Source of the DNA: JACMMS01 sp043758775
GTDB taxonomy: Bacteria; Pseudomonadota; Gammaproteobacteria; Burkholderiales; Methylophilaceae
Direction of reading: 5' to 3'
DNA: 17,693 bases
NCBI GenBank assembly: GCA_043758775.1
Contig: JAYVMU010000025.1
Location: 1 to 17,693 of the forward strand
The notes beneath the pieces were generated by a model. That model was not told the origin of the DNA, did no database searches, and saw nothing but the letters and a program-made list of their open reading frames with translations. The translations under genes were made by a program, and so were the position numbers. Position 1 is the stretch's first letter. Each line of letters starts with the position of its first letter. This document shows positions 16,061 through 17,693 of the stretch, piece by piece.

Positions 16061-17171
16061 TATTACGTGCGGCATTTAAGTCCGCATTCATGCTGTGACC
16101 ACAACTCACGCAGGTAAATTTCGCTTGCGTGGTGCGGTTCTCTTTTGCTACATGCCCACAACAGCTACACCTTTGGCTGGTGTATTGTGGCGGTACTGCT
16201 AACACTTCACCGCCACACCACGCTTGCTTGTATTCAAGCTGCCGTCTGAATTCAAACCAGCCTTGATCTAGAATGGATTTGTTTAGTCCGCTCTTGGCTT
16301 TGACATTGCGTCCGCGTTTTTCGCTTGTACCTGCCGCTGACTTGCTCATGTTGCTGACCTGTAAATCCTCTATGACTATCATGGCGTGGTTTTGGCTAAT
16401 GACGGTTGAGGTTTTATGCAAGTAATCGCGGCGGATGTTGGCGATGGTGCTGTGAATTTTTGTGATTTTTGCTTTGGTCTTCTTCCAGTTGTTGCTGAAT
16501 TTTACTTTACGCGACATCGCACGTTGATAACGCGCTAGTCTAGTTTGTTTGGTTCTAAAGCTATTCACAGGCGCAAAAATTTCACCCGTTGAGAGTGCGG
16601 CGAATTTTGTAATACCCACATCTACGCCTACGGCAGATGTGGCGCTGTGGGCAGGCGCTTCTACTTCACGTTCGGTTTGAATCGCGACACTCCACTTGCC
16701 GTTACTTTGGCTAACGGTGACATTCTTAACAACACCTAGAACCTCACGACTATTGCGATAGCGTACCCAGCCAAGCTTAGGCAGAAATATACGGTGATTA
16801 CCTTGTTCTAACTTGCAACCTTGCGGGTATCTGAAGCTGTCGTGTTGCCCACGTTTTTTGAACTTTGGGAAGTCAGCCCGTTTGGCAAAGAAGTTTCGGT
16901 AACTGGTTTCAAGGTTTTTGAGTGCTTGCTGTAGTGTTTGGCTGGGAGATTCTTTTAACCAAGCGGTTGCTTGGTCTAACTTCCAATCTGGTAGTTGATT
17001 AGCTAATTGGGTATAGCTGAATTTGAAGGACTTATCAGCAGTGTATTGCTCAATTTGCCATGCCAAGGCTTTGTTGTAGACGAACCGACAAGCCCCTACA
17101 ACTCGACGCATGGCACGGACTTGCTCACCATTGGGCATGAGTTCAAACTTGTAGGCTTGCAAGCGTTTCAT
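15957..17171 (-). CDS. tnpB: TnpB, RNA-guided nuclease-family protein of IS605-type element
   Basis: TnpB (OrfB) proteins are RuvC-like DNA nucleases directed by an omega-RNA, the ancestors of Cas12. They help the transposon persist at its donor site and are not needed for transposition. At 404 residues it is full length. It has the N-terminal helix-turn-helix/OB-like part (YKFELMPNGEQVRAMRRVVGACRFVYNKAL), then the RuvC residues Asp184 (VGVDVGITKFAAL), Glu268 (IVIEDLQVSNMS) and Asp364 (NADLNAARNI), all present. A zinc ribbon lies between the last two motifs with Cys335/Cys338 and Cys354/Cys357. Nuclease activity is therefore expected. The start is the ATG complementary to 17169-17171, 20 bp from the divergent tnpA start. 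No strong Shine-Dalgarno is seen. Confidence 0.95.
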   Translation of the reverse strand: MKRLQAYKFELMPNGEQVRAMRRVVGACRFVYNKALAWQIEQYTADKSFKFSYTQLANQLPDWKLDQATAWLKESPSQTLQQALKNLETSYRNFFAKRADFPKFKKRGQHDSFRYPQGCKLEQGNHRIFLPKLGWVRYRNSREVLGVVKNVTVSQSNGKWSVAIQTEREVEAPAHSATSAVGVDVGITKFAALSTGEIFAPVNSFRTKQTRLARYQRAMSRKVKFSNNWKKTKAKITKIHSTIANIRRDYLHKTSTVISQNHAMIVIEDLQVSNMSKSAAGTSEKRGRNVKAKSGLNKSILDQGWFEFRRQLEYKQAWCGGEVLAVPPQYTSQRCSCCGHVAKENRTTQAKFTCVSCGHSMNADLNAARNILAAGHAVLACGEMMQSGHSVKQEPAEVTIQVSV

Positions 17172-17191
17172 GGTTTTATTATACTAGGTCT

Positions 17192-17608
17192 ATGAAACAA
17201 AACAATGATATTAGGCACGGTAGGCACTGTGTATTTAACATGCACGTACATTTGGTCTTTGTGACTAAATATAGACGAGAGGTGTTTACTAAAACCATAT
17301 TAGACGAGTTGCGTCCTATATTTGCAACGGTGTGCAAAGACTTCGAAGCAGCGTTAGTAGAGTTTGATGGTGAGGATGACCATGTACATCTTTTGGTGAA
17401 TTATCCACCTAAAGTGGCTATTTCAACGCTGGTGAACAGCTTAAAGGGTGTGTCAAGCCGCATGATACGCAAAAAGAACTATCTAAGTATTACCAAAAAG
17501 CTGTGGGGTGGCGCGTTGTGGTCGCCGAGCTATTTCGCTGGCAGTTGTGGAGGCGCACCCATTGCGATTATTCGGCAATATATTGAGCAACAACAAACAC
17601 CCCATTGA
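17192..17608 (+). CDS. tnpA: TnpA, Y1 HUH transposase of IS200/IS605 family
   Basis: A single-strand DNA transposase that cuts and rejoins the hairpin ends through a 5'-phosphotyrosine intermediate. At 138 residues it is full length. The family opening HVHLVFVTKYRREVF (residues 18-32) is followed by the metal-binding HUH motif His64-Val-His66 (DDHVHLLVNYPP), the conserved LVNSLKGVSSRMIRK helix, LWSPSYFAGSCGG, and the catalytic Tyr130 in IIRQYIEQQ. All key residues are present, so it is probably active as a dimer. AGG (17186-17188) before the ATG may serve as a ribosome site. The stop codon overlaps the left arm of a hairpin at 17607-17623. Confidence 0.95.
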   Translation: MKQNNDIRHGRHCVFNMHVHLVFVTKYRREVFTKTILDELRPIFATVCKDFEAALVEFDGEDDHVHLLVNYPPKVAISTLVNSLKGVSSRMIRKKNYLSITKKLWGGALWSPSYFAGSCGGAPIAIIRQYIEQQQTPH

Positions 17609-17623
17609 ACGGCTTCTCCGTTC
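17607..17623. repeat. Hairpin overlapping the tnpA stop
   Basis: GAACGG (17607-17612), loop CTTCT, CCGTTC (17618-17623): a perfect 6-bp GC-rich stem that begins within the tnpA TGA. It could stabilise the tnpA mRNA 3' end or be part of the transposon left end. No T-run follows, so it is not a standard terminator. Confidence 0.5.
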
Positions 17624-17663
17624 GCGCTTACATCCTCGCCCTGAAGGACGAGGTTTTACGCGC
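17624..17663. repeat. Transposon left-end hairpin
   Basis: Arms 17624-17638 and 17649-17663 pair at 12 of 15 positions, with a perfect CCTCG/CGAGG core and a 10-base loop. This is the expected subterminal structure recognised by TnpA at the tnpA-side end. The remaining 30 bases to the window edge are flanking DNA without a recognisable feature. Confidence 0.6.
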
Positions 17664-17693
17664 TAACTGATAAACTATATAACATAGAAATTG

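Larger units (their letters stand above)
15915..17663. mobile_element. IS200/IS605-family insertion sequence (IS605-type, tnpA and tnpB)
   Basis: The element is complete in outline: a Y1 transposase (tnpA, + strand) and tnpB (- strand) diverge from a 20-bp gap. Each gene runs toward an end with a subterminal hairpin rather than terminal inverted repeats, as in this family. Read on the - strand, the tnpB-side end finishes in GAGGATGTCAA, a typical right end, with the presumed cleavage after TCAA (15915-15918). The tnpA-side end has a long imperfect hairpin ending at 17663, so the left boundary is placed at about 17660-17666. No target-site duplication is expected. Both proteins look intact, so the element may be active. 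Confidence 0.85.

Noticed and set aside
1..17693. CRISPR arrays, tRNA or rRNA genes, defence islands, phage genes
   Set aside because: No regularly spaced repeats, no cloverleaf or rRNA-like conserved stretches, and no phage or defence genes were seen apart from the TnpB of the insertion sequence.

Overview
The window looks like chromosomal DNA of a Gram-negative proteobacterium. It carries two tripartite inner-to-outer-membrane RND efflux systems, a membrane-linked malate:quinone oxidoreductase and an IS200/IS605-type transposon. The AT-rich, compact coding style and the gene content fit a betaproteobacterium, possibly a Methylophilaceae-like methylotroph. That placement is a guess from gene content and was not tested.

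Layout, left to right. (1) Positions 1-250 hold no recognisable gene, only frames running in from the left edge and a small hairpin. (2) 251-1360 encodes a TDT/TehA-SLAC1-family membrane transporter. (3) 1361-1839 is a gene-free stretch with unexpected order: a 7-5-7 inverted repeat, a promoter-like pair of boxes, then three consecutive stem-loops ending in a U-rich tract (a possible small RNA). It ends in a perfect 16-bp-arm palindrome just before a TetR-family gene. (4) 1840-8370 is a likely operon: TetR regulator, NodT-type outer-membrane factor, HlyD-type adaptor and HAE1-type RND permease. This is a complete drug or organic-compound efflux pump with its own repressor and a candidate operator. 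(5) 8620-10119 encodes malate:quinone oxidoreductase (mqo), apparently a single-gene unit. (6) 10274-15918 is a second operon: a CzcC-like outer-membrane factor, a CzcB-like adaptor and a CzcA-like HME-RND permease. The permease keeps the Asp-Asp-Glu triad of divalent-metal exporters, so a metal efflux role (Zn/Co/Cd/Ni class) is likely. No metal-responsive regulator is adjacent. (7) About 15915-17663 is an IS605-type element with divergent tnpA (HUH Y1 transposase) and tnpB (RuvC-like RNA-guided nuclease family), with subterminal hairpins at both ends.

The two pump operons are separate units with different substrate classes. The most notable junction is the transposon right end. It lies exactly at the 3' end of the metal-pump permease gene, so the pump's TGA stop codon is made of transposon-end bases. 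The presumed TnpB omega-RNA would read out of the element into that same gene end. I found no clearly new multi-gene system. The candidates for undescribed biology are the structured RNA at 1560-1714, the operator/promoter/possible leaderless start of the TetR operon, and the transposon-permease junction.
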